A DNA stretch of 64,000 nucleotides, taken from contig JANNRJ010000036.1 of the NCBI GenBank assembly GCA_031401235.1, forward strand, positions 80,858 through 144,857. The letters are read 5' to 3'. The notes beneath the pieces were generated by a model. The model made no database searches. It was not told the DNA's origin and saw only the letters and a list, made by a program, of their open reading frames with translations. Position 1 is the stretch's first letter. The number at the start of each line of letters is the position of its first letter. A program made the position numbers and the translations under genes. This DNA is from UBA3006 sp031401235 (lineage in GTDB: Bacteria > Actinomycetota > Acidimicrobiia > Acidimicrobiales > Ilumatobacteraceae). Positions 8,713 to 17,397 of this stretch are shown in pieces.

Positions 8713-9465
8713 TCAAGAACCCGAGATGTTTGTTTCTACTCCGCATGTGTTGAGCGTCGTGGTAACGAATTCGGTATACGCATCATCGACCGCTTGCGGA
8801 TCCACAATCGCCTGTTCGGTAAATGCTTGACCAATGCATATTGCCTCTTCATTCGTTACCGCAAGATTGTATTGTTCAGCCACGTAGTATCCATACGAAC
8901 TGGCAATTGAATCGTCATTATCAAAACCGGTTGTCGGATCAGGAGCATTTTCATCTGCAATTGCTGGATCTGGCAAAGTCGTCGCCGCCCCTTGAAATTG
9001 ATCGTCTCGGAAATCAAACTCCAATGAACAATTGTCGATCACATACGAACGAATTGAGTCGCGTGCTTCGACTACGGGGTTTGAAAGCAGTCCGGAGCGG
9101 GCTGCAATCACAACTCGATCATTCTCAGCAACGCTCCCTTCCCATCCGGTAGCTTCAATTGATGCACCCAATGATTCGTACACGCCGAGCAAAAGTCCGA
9201 AGTCACTCCGTAACGTTGACGGACCAAGATCGTGCAATGTTGTAAGCGTAGAAATTGTCACCGCGAAGGTATTGGCGAGCTGTTGTGGTGAAGCGTTGGA
9301 GATATCGTCGACTGTCTGGCTGACTACTGATAGTTCGTTTTCGAGTTCTGCCGACCTCTCACACAATGCCTTTCGCTCGGCGCTCGAACTACACCCGCTT
9401 AGGAGTGCGACAAGACCCAGTCCGAGGGCCACTTCGCCAAGGCGCTTGACCCAATTACTATGCAT
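8713..9465 (-). CDS. Putative lipoprotein of unknown function
   Basis: I do not recognise the family. From the ATG at 9465 the protein has 250 residues, with a lipoprotein signal: MHSNWVKR, a hydrophobic core and the lipobox LLSGC, with C at about residue 24. It is therefore expected to be anchored outside the membrane. The mature part starts with a helical segment (ERKALCERSAELENELSVV) and has an acidic middle with DPAIADENAPDPTTGFD. Two late cysteines occur (AICIGQ and NTCGVE). The C-terminal region could be a small compact domain. The start overlaps the 3' end of the ABC exporter gene by 8 bases, so it is co-transcribed with the exporter pair. A TTG or longer in-frame start inside the exporter gene is unlikely because the signal peptide would be buried. 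Confidence 0.7.
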   Translation of the reverse strand: MHSNWVKRLGEVALGLGLVALLSGCSSSAERKALCERSAELENELSVVSQTVDDISNASPQQLANTFAVTISTLTTLHDLGPSTLRSDFGLLLGVYESLGASIEATGWEGSVAENDRVVIAARSGLLSNPVVEARDSIRSYVIDNCSLEFDFRDDQFQGAATTLPDPAIADENAPDPTTGFDNDDSIASSYGYYVAEQYNLAVTNEEAICIGQAFTEQAIVDPQAVDDAYTEFVTTTLNTCGVETNISGS

Positions 9466-11266
9466 TACGGACTTCACTATCGCTGTTGGTTGAAGCCAGC
9501 CATGCGTCATACATGCGTGCGTACTTTTTGTCGCCGGCGATGAGTGCACTATGGGACCCATCTTCGACTATTCGACCATGATCCAGCACGACTATTCGAT
9601 CAGCGCGGGCGGCAGTGGAAAGTCGGTGAGCGATTGAAATAGTAGTTCGACCCGCTGAAACACGATCGAATGCCCGGGATATGCGAATCTCGGTGAGGGC
9701 ATCAACTGCAGACGTTGCTTCATCCAGAATTAGAACGTCTGGACGCACCAAAAAAGCTCGTATCAACGCTACAAGTTGTCGCTCGCCGGCCGAAAGCGCA
9801 CTACCTCGTTGACCGACATGGGTGTCAAGACCATTTGGCAAAGATTCGAACCAGTCAACTAATTGCAGTTCGGCTATTGCCCCTACCAACTCTGCATCGG
9901 TTGCCAGCGGAACCGCAAATTGAAGGTTGTACCGAATCGTTTCTGAAAAGAGAAAGGGTTCCTGGGGTACAACCGTCAGTCGAGTTCGTAAATCATCATT
10001 TGCCACTCGACTGACAATCACTCCCCCTAAACAAATCGTGCCAACCGTCGGGTCGGCGAGGCGGGCAATGAGTCGGGCAAGTGTTGTCTTTCCCGACCCG
10101 GATTCACCAACCAACGCAATATGTTGTCCGGCCGGAATTTTGAAATTGACTTCCGATAGAACCGGCAAGTCGTCATCTTGGCTATCCAATCGCGATCCGT
10201 ACGAAAAACTCACATTCCTTACCTCAACGGAGAGGGTGCCCATCGGTAGTGGCAATGGAAATTCGGGCGCTGGCGGTCCAATTGGTGTGTCAAGAACGCT
10301 AAGTACTCTACGAAGACCGGCCACAGCGGTTTGAGTGTGATCAATTACTTCAGTGAATTCGGCAATCGGCTCAAGAAAGCGAAATGTCAAGAAAACGAAT
10401 CCGACTAATGCCCCCGCAGTCAAACCTCCGCTTGGTCCGATGATGACTCCGCAAGTGACAACTGCAACCACGGTGAAAACCGAGAAGACCTCACCAGATG
10501 GGAATAAAAATGCACCAATGAATCCCGCTCGGATATTGCTATCGGCTCGTCGCCGCACGGTTATACGCACGCGTTCTACCATGTGATCAGAAGCGTCATA
10601 AACACGCAGTGTGTCCGACCCGGCGAAAAGTTCTCCGATCATTCCGAGAAGTGTGGCGTTTCGCTCCCGGGTCAGGTTGTAGGCGGTCACGAGTCGTTGC
10701 TGAACAGCCTTAAGCACCAATACCAACGGAGCCGCCACGATAAATGCGACCAAGGCAAGTCTCCAGTCATATGCCAGCATCACGATCGACACAGCCAGAA
10801 TTTGGGATCCATCCAGAAGCCATGCCAATCCGCCCCACGAGAAAAAATTTGTCAGAGTCTCAATATCGCTGGTGACTCGTGAGACCAGAGCGCCTCGACG
10901 CTCCTCATTATGATCGGCCAAGCTAAGTCGATGAATATGATCGAAAAGTTTGATCCGCAGTGTGTACAGCCCTTCCTCGGCACGGACACCGAGTCGCATC
11001 GCCGACAAGCGCAGCGCATATGCAGATATGAATATGCTCACTGCTCCAAAAATTCCCAATTTCGTCACAAAGCCAATATCGATGTTCCCGGGGCGCAAAC
11101 CCTTGTCAATACTTTGTTGCACGATAATTGGGATGACTAATCGCGCTCCAGATCCCACAAGTGCCAATAAAAATGTGATGCCAAGCCCACGTCTGAAAGA
11201 TGGGGCCACATCAACTCCACGACTAATGGTGCGCACCGTTTCGAAGCGAACATCAGGTTGACTCAT
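9458..11266 (-). CDS. ABC exporter half-transporter with the canonical Walker B glutamate
   Basis: The 602-residue MsbA/LmrA-type half-transporter has a six-helix membrane domain (about 1-330) followed by an ATPase domain. The ATPase has Walker A GESGSGKTT, Q-loop VPQEPFLF, a signature deviating from LSGGQ (LSAGE) and Walker B VLILDEATSAVD with the catalytic glutamate, then the H-loop IAHRLS. Its start overlaps the stop of the next exporter gene upstream (TAATG), so the two are translated as a pair. The deviant signature here, together with the D-for-E change in the partner, is the pattern of heterodimeric exporters with one degenerate ATP site. The substrate could be lipid, drug or peptide. 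Confidence 0.9.
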   Translation of the reverse strand: MSQPDVRFETVRTISRGVDVAPSFRRGLGITFLLALVGSGARLVIPIIVQQSIDKGLRPGNIDIGFVTKLGIFGAVSIFISAYALRLSAMRLGVRAEEGLYTLRIKLFDHIHRLSLADHNEERRGALVSRVTSDIETLTNFFSWGGLAWLLDGSQILAVSIVMLAYDWRLALVAFIVAAPLVLVLKAVQQRLVTAYNLTRERNATLLGMIGELFAGSDTLRVYDASDHMVERVRITVRRRADSNIRAGFIGAFLFPSGEVFSVFTVVAVVTCGVIIGPSGGLTAGALVGFVFLTFRFLEPIAEFTEVIDHTQTAVAGLRRVLSVLDTPIGPPAPEFPLPLPMGTLSVEVRNVSFSYGSRLDSQDDDLPVLSEVNFKIPAGQHIALVGESGSGKTTLARLIARLADPTVGTICLGGVIVSRVANDDLRTRLTVVPQEPFLFSETIRYNLQFAVPLATDAELVGAIAELQLVDWFESLPNGLDTHVGQRGSALSAGERQLVALIRAFLVRPDVLILDEATSAVDALTEIRISRAFDRVSAGRTTISIAHRLSTAARADRIVVLDHGRIVEDGSHSALIAGDKKYARMYDAWLASTNSDSEVRNA

Positions 11267-13047
11267 TAAGCGTCTCTTCGATCTTGTTCGAATGCTTCAA
11301 GCAACGCTCGGTACTCAGCATTCTTCGCCATTAGAACGGCATGTGGGGCGTGGTCAATGATGACCCCATTGGCGAGATACAACACTTCATCGGCCAATGA
11401 AATCGTGGATGGACGGGAAGCAACTATTAGTGTTGCTCCAACCGTCTGCTGACGACGCAGATTTTCAATCACCTTAGATTCGGTTGTCGGATCCAATGCC
11501 GACGTGGTGTCGTCAAGCAACAACACCGGACACCTGTGAGCAATTGCTCTGGCCAAGGCCACTCGCTGTCGTTGGCCACCGCTTAGGCTCGCCCCTCGCT
11601 CGCCAAGTTCAGTGTCCAATCCAGTATCAAATTTTGACACAAACTCTGTAGCGGCGGCCACTTCCAGCGCCGTCATCACTATGTCATCGGAAATATCATC
11701 CCCGAGGGTGACATTAAAGCGCAAGCTATCGGCGAATACGAAAGCCTCTTGAAAAACAAGTCCAGTTCCACCTGGCATCACGTCAATCGAACCTTCGTCA
11801 ACAGGAATCAATCCTGCTATGGCATGAAGCAAAGTTGTTTTTCCTGACCCAGTCGCCCCGACAATTGCGACTGTCATGCCACTATTTATTGTCATCGATA
11901 GGCGTTTCAATATGACTTGATCAGCGTAAGTAATTGAAATATTTGAAACAACTATGGCGGTATTGCCAGGCGCCTTACCGATTGAAGACCGAGGGTCGGG
12001 CATGATCGGCTCATCGACAATCTGCCTTGTTCTATTCCAACCACTCAGTGAGTGAGGGACTTCGCTGAATACATATCCGATTATGCGCAACGGAAAGATA
12101 AGCAATGTGAACAGATAAACAAAACTGGTCAACTCCCCTACAGTCATAGCTCCAGATTTCACTCGATGGGCCCCCACCACCAATAGAACAATATTTACAA
12201 ACGATGGGATCGCATCTAGTAATGCTTCGAAGGTGGACCGTAAAATCACCGCTTTGGTGCGAGCATCCTTCAAACGGCCCGTGATATGTGACAGTCGTTC
12301 AGTTTCCCTCATTTCGGCACCAAACGCTTTAACCACCATGACACCATCAAAGCTTTCGTGCACAGCCTCGGAAAGCAAGCCGAGTTCGTTTTGGGCGGTG
12401 CTGTAATGCGTGTCGATTCGTCGTTGATATCCAATATTCAAAATCAGCAAAATCGGAAACACAATAATTGCCAGCAGCCCGAGTGGCACATCCACGACAA
12501 GTAGCCAAGCTCCCGATACAACCAACATCACTACGACCGCACTTGCAAACGGCATCGGCCCGATCACTGCCACGGCCGCATCCGAATCCACACCAACTCG
12601 GGCCACCAAATCACCGGTCATGTGTTGTCGATGCCAGGTTGAGGGCTGGGCCACAATGCGGTGAAGAACATCGAGGGACACTGATTCCGCAGTTCGCCAA
12701 CTTGTAGCCCCGGCGAAGCCACGACGAAGTACAACCCCCACTGCCCGCAGTAACCCAATGCCGATCACCAAACCGGCCCCAATGAGTAGGGCTCTGGTGT
12801 CAGTCGTTCCTTCATTGAAACGCGGCAAAATAACTCTGTCCACCATCCACCGAACACCAAGTGCCGAGGCCACGGTGCACAGTCCAAAGAGAGTGGCGCC
12901 AGAAACAGCGATTATAAAGAGTTTTGGGTGAACGCGTACGAGCGCCGACAACAAGCGATAGGCGATTTTTAGACGACTTTCACTGTCCGGCAAACCCGAC
13001 TCTGACCCGATTTCAGAGATCGTATTGGAGATGGATGCGTTACTCAT
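11266..13047 (-). CDS. ABC exporter half-transporter with a degenerate Walker B
   Basis: This 593-residue partner of the following gene has a six-helix membrane domain and an ATPase domain with Walker A GATGSGKTT and a proper signature LSGGQRQRVALARA. Its Walker B reads LLLDDTTSALD, so the catalytic glutamate is replaced by aspartate. The H-loop is also changed (VASRPSTISLAD, with S where H is usual). These changes mean this subunit contributes a non-hydrolysing ATP site. The ATG at 13047 is preceded by the purine-rich AAAAGGGTGAG, a good ribosome-binding site. It heads the exporter-exporter-lipoprotein unit. Confidence 0.9.
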   Translation of the reverse strand: MSNASISNTISEIGSESGLPDSESRLKIAYRLLSALVRVHPKLFIIAVSGATLFGLCTVASALGVRWMVDRVILPRFNEGTTDTRALLIGAGLVIGIGLLRAVGVVLRRGFAGATSWRTAESVSLDVLHRIVAQPSTWHRQHMTGDLVARVGVDSDAAVAVIGPMPFASAVVVMLVVSGAWLLVVDVPLGLLAIIVFPILLILNIGYQRRIDTHYSTAQNELGLLSEAVHESFDGVMVVKAFGAEMRETERLSHITGRLKDARTKAVILRSTFEALLDAIPSFVNIVLLVVGAHRVKSGAMTVGELTSFVYLFTLLIFPLRIIGYVFSEVPHSLSGWNRTRQIVDEPIMPDPRSSIGKAPGNTAIVVSNISITYADQVILKRLSMTINSGMTVAIVGATGSGKTTLLHAIAGLIPVDEGSIDVMPGGTGLVFQEAFVFADSLRFNVTLGDDISDDIVMTALEVAAATEFVSKFDTGLDTELGERGASLSGGQRQRVALARAIAHRCPVLLLDDTTSALDPTTESKVIENLRRQQTVGATLIVASRPSTISLADEVLYLANGVIIDHAPHAVLMAKNAEYRALLEAFEQDRRDA

Positions 13048-13087
13048 GTCTCACCCTTTTCTAGCAGTTTGCGGGCTAAAAGTCGCC

Positions 13088-13093
13088 TACATT
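13088..13093 (+). promoter_or_regulatory. -10 box of the 13101 gene, leaderless type
   Basis: TACATT ends 7 bases before the ATG at 13101, in a 53-base divergent gap with no Shine-Dalgarno on the plus strand. Confidence 0.45.
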
Positions 13094-13100
13094 GCACTCA

Positions 13101-13613
13101 ATGAAGATTCTCACTCGCTTAATTCTTTCGATCATCATTTTTGGACTTTGCCTGATGTGGATTTACGCATTGTTTTTCGCCTCTAAGGAAGTTTTTAATA
13201 GGGTTGCCGACGAAGAGTGGCGACAGAAATCTGACGAGTTTTGTCTCTATGCCAAGAAGCAACGAGAATTACTCATCGACTTACGTTTGGTCAACGAATC
13301 CGGACCTGATGCACTGATGGAACGAGCCGATCTCGTTGATCTGGCTACCGACACTCTTGAAAACATGGTAAATAGGATTACCGCATTACCCGTAGCTGAT
13401 GCTAAAGGTGCCGCAATTGTTCCATTATGGCTTGCGGATTACCGAATCTATATCGCAGATCGGCGTAGTTACACGGCACAGTTGAGACAGGGACTCAACT
13501 TGCCATTTGCCGAAAGTCAAGTTGAGCAACTTCCATTAAGTGAAAAATTGGCGACATTTGCCGCTGATAATCAATTGACTTCGTGCAAACCGCCAATTGA
13601 TCTCTCGGTGTAG
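13101..13613 (+). CDS. Membrane-anchored protein of unknown function
   Basis: I do not recognise the family. The 170-residue protein has one N-terminal membrane segment (about residues 5-26, LTRLILSIIIFGLCLMWIYA), probably an uncleaved anchor. A mostly helical, charged extracytoplasmic part follows (DEEWRQKSDEFCLYAKKQRE; then DLATDTLENMVNRI). Two cysteines, at CLYAKK and near the C-terminus (TSCKPP), could form a disulfide. The ATG at 13101 was preferred over a TTG three codons earlier because TACATT lies 7 bases upstream. The 3' end overlaps the convergent acyltransferase gene by 43 bases. Confidence 0.65.
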   Translation: MKILTRLILSIIIFGLCLMWIYALFFASKEVFNRVADEEWRQKSDEFCLYAKKQRELLIDLRLVNESGPDALMERADLVDLATDTLENMVNRITALPVADAKGAAIVPLWLADYRIYIADRRSYTAQLRQGLNLPFAESQVEQLPLSEKLATFAADNQLTSCKPPIDLSV

Positions 13614-14236
13614 TCAACCCATCCTTCCCCTTGCACATATTGTTTGATTACTCTGGCGGGGGCACCGACCGCGACACTGTAATCCGGAATATTTCCGGTC
13701 ACTACTGAATTGGCCCCGATCGTCACGTGCTTACCAATCGTTGATCCGGGCAGAATCACCGCACCATATCCAATCCAAGAACCGTCACCTATCACAACGG
13801 CTTGCTCTGGTTGAGTCTGCTCGGCAATGCGAATATCGATTTGTTGATAGCCATGATTTTGATCGGTGATATACACATGGTGTCCAGTCCATACGTCGTT
13901 ACCAATATCAATTGAGTAATGCCCCACGATTCCACTGCCTCGCCCGATCAGACAGCGATCGCCGATCTTGATCACCGGATTTGTCACACACTCTTGGCCC
14001 GGCATCATCCCAGCGGAAAGTGCTACATGTTCGCCGATCATGGTGTGCGACCCGATCCAGATAAAGCGTTCATTAAAAATCGTGGTCGGAGGGAAACAGA
14101 TAATGCTATGAACACCGAAAGCGCCAAATTGTTTGGCTCGCCGCGAATCCGTCCCTATTGCGGCGAGCGATGTCAAGGTATTCCAGTAATTACCGATCTT
14201 GTCACCTATCCACGTTCGCAATCGGGGCCGACCCAT
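13571..14236 (-). CDS. Hexapeptide-repeat (left-handed beta-helix) acyltransferase
   Basis: The 221-residue protein is of the WbbJ/CatB/NodL type. It shows imperfect hexapeptide turns (IGSHTMIGEHVALS; IGDRCLIGRGSGIVG), the catalytic-histidine segment ITDQNHGYQ, and the C-terminal run IGDGSWIGYGAVILPGS-TIGKHVTIGANSVVTGN ending in VAVGAPARVIK. Such enzymes transfer acetyl groups from acetyl-CoA to sugars, often for surface polysaccharide. No glycan genes are adjacent, so the acceptor is unknown. The ATG at 14236 has TAGTCT 6 bases upstream. Confidence 0.85.
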   Translation of the reverse strand: MGRPRLRTWIGDKIGNYWNTLTSLAAIGTDSRRAKQFGAFGVHSIICFPPTTIFNERFIWIGSHTMIGEHVALSAGMMPGQECVTNPVIKIGDRCLIGRGSGIVGHYSIDIGNDVWTGHHVYITDQNHGYQQIDIRIAEQTQPEQAVVIGDGSWIGYGAVILPGSTIGKHVTIGANSVVTGNIPDYSVAVGAPARVIKQYVQGEGWVDYTERSIGGLHEVN

Positions 14237-14242
14237 CCGCCG

Positions 14243-14248
14243 AGACTA
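14243..14248 (-). promoter_or_regulatory. -10 box of the hexapeptide acyltransferase gene, leaderless type
   Basis: TAGTCT on the minus strand ends 6 bases before the ATG at 14236. It lies back to back with the panB box at 14279-14284, so the 55-base divergent gap holds both promoters. Confidence 0.4.
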
Positions 14249-14278
14249 TCTGCCGAAACGATCTGGATCTATCACAGA

Positions 14279-14284
14279 TACCCT
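14279..14284 (+). promoter_or_regulatory. -10 box of panB, leaderless type
   Basis: TACCCT ends 7 bases before the ATG at 14292. This spacing helps choose the panB start over the longer reading frame that would overlap the divergent gene. Confidence 0.45.
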
Positions 14285-14291
14285 TGAATCG

Positions 14292-15098
14292 ATGTCAAGA
14301 GTGACTGTTCCTGATCTTATGGCTATGAAACGCGATGGACGTCGAATCACGATGGTCACCGCATATGACGCCACGTTCGCCGGAATTGTTGATGAAGCTG
14401 GAATTGACATCATTCTCGTTGGCGACTCGGTTGGCACAGTGATGCAAGGTATTTCGACGACACTTCCCGTGACCATTGATGAAATGGAATACCACGTGAA
14501 AATGGTAAGTAGGGCCAAACCAAATGCGCTCGTGGTCGCCGATCTTCCGTTTGGTTCGTATCAAGTAAGCCCAGAACAGGCTGTCACAAGTTCAATCCGA
14601 CTAATTAAGGCAGGTGCTGGGGCTGTCAAGCTTGAGGGCGGTGTCCCAATGTTTGATTCAATTTCTGCGATTGTCCGGGTCGACATCCCGGTGATGGGGC
14701 ACATCGGACTTACCCCACAGAGCTATCACCGCATGGGAGGACACCGAGTCCAAGGTCGTCATGACGGACGTGAAGCCGGTGGTCGGGAGCGATTGCGTGA
14801 AGACGCCCACGCAGTGGAACAGGCTGGTGCATTTTCGATGGTCATTGAGGGAGTACCTCGCGATTTGGCTGCTTCCATAACCCACAAAGTGAGCATTCCG
14901 ACGATCGGAATTGGCGCTGGACCAGAATGCGACGGACAAGTGCTCGTGTTGCATGACATTCTCGGACTTACAACTCGCCACTTGAAATTCACCAAATCTT
15001 TCGCCAATTTGCGAGAATCTAGTATTGCCGCTTGCGCCCAATTCGCCTTAGACGTGCGTGACGGTAACTGGCCGGATGACTCCCACTCTTTTCACTAA
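14292..15098 (+). CDS. panB: 3-methyl-2-oxobutanoate hydroxymethyltransferase PanB
   Basis: PanB converts alpha-ketoisovalerate to ketopantoate with methylene-tetrahydrofolate, the first step of pantothenate synthesis. Seen: MVTAYDATFAGIVDEAGID, the metal-binding VGDSVG, LPFGSY, AVKLEGG, IPVMGHIGLTPQS and the catalytic-glutamate region MVIEGVP, then IPTIGIGAGPECDGQVLV. The 268-residue length is normal. The loop after VQGR is slightly longer than usual (HDGREAGGRERL). The ATG at 14292 is supported by the -10 box 7 bases upstream. It overlaps panC. Confidence 0.93.
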   Translation: MSRVTVPDLMAMKRDGRRITMVTAYDATFAGIVDEAGIDIILVGDSVGTVMQGISTTLPVTIDEMEYHVKMVSRAKPNALVVADLPFGSYQVSPEQAVTSSIRLIKAGAGAVKLEGGVPMFDSISAIVRVDIPVMGHIGLTPQSYHRMGGHRVQGRHDGREAGGRERLREDAHAVEQAGAFSMVIEGVPRDLAASITHKVSIPTIGIGAGPECDGQVLVLHDILGLTTRHLKFTKSFANLRESSIAACAQFALDVRDGNWPDDSHSFH

Positions 15099-15933
15099 AT
15101 TAGACGACGTTCAATCTTGGCGCTTTGGCCTGCCAACTACCTCATCACTGGCACTTGTGCCGACGATGGGCGCCTTGCACGCTGGGCACGAGCGGCTAAT
15201 TGAAAAGGCAAAAACTCTGGCTAAAGACGTCGTGGTTTCCATCTTTATCAATCCCTTACAATTCAATGACCCACAGGACCTCGCCAATTATCCACGGACG
15301 CTGCAGGCCGATATTGATATCTGCCACAAAAATGGCGTTGATGTTGTCTTTGCTCCCAATATTGAAGAGATATACCCAGTCACCTTTGACGACCCGATTT
15401 CGGCTGGACAATTAGGCGAACTCTATGAAGGTGTGCATCGGCCCGGGCATTTCAGTGGTGTTCTCACCGTTATAGACAAATTCTTTACACTCTTAGCACC
15501 CACTGTGGCCGTATTTGGTGAAAAGGACTATCAACAATTAGTGCTGATTCGGCAAATGACTGCCACTCGTCACCCAGGAATTGACATCGCCAGCGTTCCT
15601 ACGGTACGAGATCATGACGGCTTGGCGCTCTCCAGCCGAAACATTCGTTTGACGCCTCCGGATCGGATTCTGGCGACAAAATTGTACGAATCGTTGTGCG
15701 CAATTGAGAGTCAATTTGCGGCGGGGATACGAGATGCTCGAAGACTTGAAGCCACGGGCCGTAATTATCTTGGCGAGTTTAGAGACATTTCTCTCGACTA
15801 TCTCGTCTGCGTAAATGCTTTCAATCTCATGGCAATCGATTTCGTATTTAGATCCGCCGTAGTTCTGCTTGCTGCCACAATCGGAAATGTGCGTCTTATT
15901 GACAATATTTTGTTGAATGCATTAGTCAAATAA
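15076..15933 (+). CDS. panC: Pantoate-beta-alanine ligase PanC
   Basis: PanC joins pantoate and beta-alanine using ATP. The 285-residue protein has PTMGALHAGH at 29-38 (the HxGH nucleotide site), SIFINPLQFN, YPRTLQADI, the phrase FGEKDYQQLVLIRQM and VRDHDGLALSSRN for ATP binding. The ATG at 15076 overlaps the end of panB by 23 bases; a GTG at 15058 would add six residues. The last third is less conserved than the rest. No aspartate decarboxylase (panD) is seen nearby. Confidence 0.93.
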   Translation: MTPTLFTKLDDVQSWRFGLPTTSSLALVPTMGALHAGHERLIEKAKTLAKDVVVSIFINPLQFNDPQDLANYPRTLQADIDICHKNGVDVVFAPNIEEIYPVTFDDPISAGQLGELYEGVHRPGHFSGVLTVIDKFFTLLAPTVAVFGEKDYQQLVLIRQMTATRHPGIDIASVPTVRDHDGLALSSRNIRLTPPDRILATKLYESLCAIESQFAAGIRDARRLEATGRNYLGEFRDISLDYLVCVNAFNLMAIDFVFRSAVVLLAATIGNVRLIDNILLNALVK

Positions 15934-15952
15934 AATAATTCTGGAGGATTCA

Positions 15953-16669
15953 ATGACGGTGAATGACCGATTTTATTTCCGGCAACTTCTCTCTGGAGTC
16001 GATTTTGCCTCTAACGATGACACGGCTGCTCAATTGGTGAATTTCGTGTACCTCATTGGTGATCGAAATATCGGAAAATGTGTGGTGGTCGATCCTGCGT
16101 ATGCAGTCAACGAACTTGTTGACATTGCATTTAACGATGGCATGACCATCACTGGCGTGCTAGCAACCCATTATCACCCTGATCATGTCGGTGGCGCAAT
16201 GATGGGCACTAGGATTGAAGGAATATCGGAACTACTCAAACGAATCGACGTACCAATTCATGTCCAGCGAACAGAAACAGAATGGGTGATTCGAACCACC
16301 GGAGTCACTGTCGATCATCTCCAACAACACGATTCAGGCGACATAATCCAGATTGGCTCAATTGAAATCGTGTTAGTCCATACTCCCGGGCATACACCGG
16401 GCAGCCAATGCTTTTGCATTGGCAACTCCCTTGTGGCCGGCGACACATTATTTCTTGATGGCTGTGGACGTACTGATTTGCCGGGAAGTGATCCTGAGCA
16501 AATGTATGAGAGCCTCAAATTACTGGCGTCTTTGCCTAATCACACAATTCTCTATCCAGGTCATCGCTATTCGGAGCCAGCCTTTGAATCCTTAGGCGTT
16601 GTCAAATCTACAAATCATGTTTTCAAACCGCCGACCAAACAAGCCTGGCTGCAATGGTTTGGTCGCTAA
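15953..16669 (+). CDS. Metallo-beta-lactamase-fold hydrolase, glyoxalase II-like
   Basis: The 238-residue enzyme has the metal-binding motif THYHPDH at 72-78, a third histidine in HTPGHTPGSQCF, the bridging aspartate in VAGDTLF and a final histidine in YPGHRYSEP. The phrase CGRTDLPGSDPEQMYESL is typical of the glyoxalase II and persulfide-dioxygenase branch. Likely substrates are thioesters or persulfides, but this cannot be fixed from sequence. A strong Shine-Dalgarno, GGAGG, sits at 15942-15946, and the gene follows panC by 19 bases. It ends with a 4-base overlap with the convergent permease gene. Confidence 0.85.
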   Translation: MTVNDRFYFRQLLSGVDFASNDDTAAQLVNFVYLIGDRNIGKCVVVDPAYAVNELVDIAFNDGMTITGVLATHYHPDHVGGAMMGTRIEGISELLKRIDVPIHVQRTETEWVIRTTGVTVDHLQQHDSGDIIQIGSIEIVLVHTPGHTPGSQCFCIGNSLVAGDTLFLDGCGRTDLPGSDPEQMYESLKLLASLPNHTILYPGHRYSEPAFESLGVVKSTNHVFKPPTKQAWLQWFGR

Positions 16670-17394
16670 ATGACTGCACTCACAATGCTGCTTACACCAC
16701 TGGCCGACAGCAATACGAGCACAATTAGGCGGAATCGCTCCGGGGCTATTACTCGCCTAAGAAGTGTTCCAAGATAGACACCGAAAATCATAATCGGAAT
16801 TGCAATGGCAGAAATTATCAAGATCTGGTTTGACATCTTTCCAGACACCAAGAAAAGGCCAACGCTGATAATCCCGGTGACTGCGAAAACAGAATTCAAA
16901 GTGGCTCGAAATGTTTGCGGATTGATTCGTCGGGCATGCAGGGTGAAAACAAGTGGAGGGCCATTCGTGGAGGTTGCCATTAGGAGTACTCCACTGAGTA
17001 CACCCATCAGCCAATCAAATGAATGGTGCGTTAATCGCATGTCCAGCCCCCGACTCAACACCACGACACCAAATAGAACGGCAATACCAAGAACCACCTT
17101 TAGGACGTCTTGTGGAACCCAGACAAAAGCAGCAAGTCCAAAAGGTGCTCCGATACATGATGAGATAATGAAACGGCGAGTCAGAATACGGTCTCGTTGA
17201 TGGCGCGACTGCCAGGCTTGCCCGGATGCACTTAATGTCCCGACGAGTGCAGAAACTACGACTGCCACCCGCAAATCAATAATCAGCACCATAAGCGGGA
17301 CCGACATCAATGCAAATCCAAAACCGCTTACGGATTGAATCAGCGCGGCGAAAAAGACTATGCAGGCGACGACGATGTATTGCTCCAGTTGCAC
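16666..17394 (-). CDS. TauE/SafE-family permease (DUF81)
   Basis: The 242-residue membrane protein has seven to eight hydrophobic segments and the repeated family pattern QSVSGFGFALMSVPL near the N-terminus and FDWLMGVLSGVLLMATSTNGPPLVF in the middle. Members export or take up small organic or sulfur-containing anions. The GTG at 17394, three bases after the aminotransferase stop, is the only start that keeps the first helix, and no clear Shine-Dalgarno is present. Co-transcription with the aminotransferase suggests it moves a substrate or product of that enzyme (inference). Confidence 0.8.
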   Translation of the reverse strand: MQLEQYIVVACIVFFAALIQSVSGFGFALMSVPLMVLIIDLRVAVVVSALVGTLSASGQAWQSRHQRDRILTRRFIISSCIGAPFGLAAFVWVPQDVLKVVLGIAVLFGVVVLSRGLDMRLTHHSFDWLMGVLSGVLLMATSTNGPPLVFTLHARRINPQTFRATLNSVFAVTGIISVGLFLVSGKMSNQILIISAIAIPIMIFGVYLGTLLRRVIAPERFRLIVLVLLSASGVSSIVSAVI

Positions 17395-17397
17395 GCA

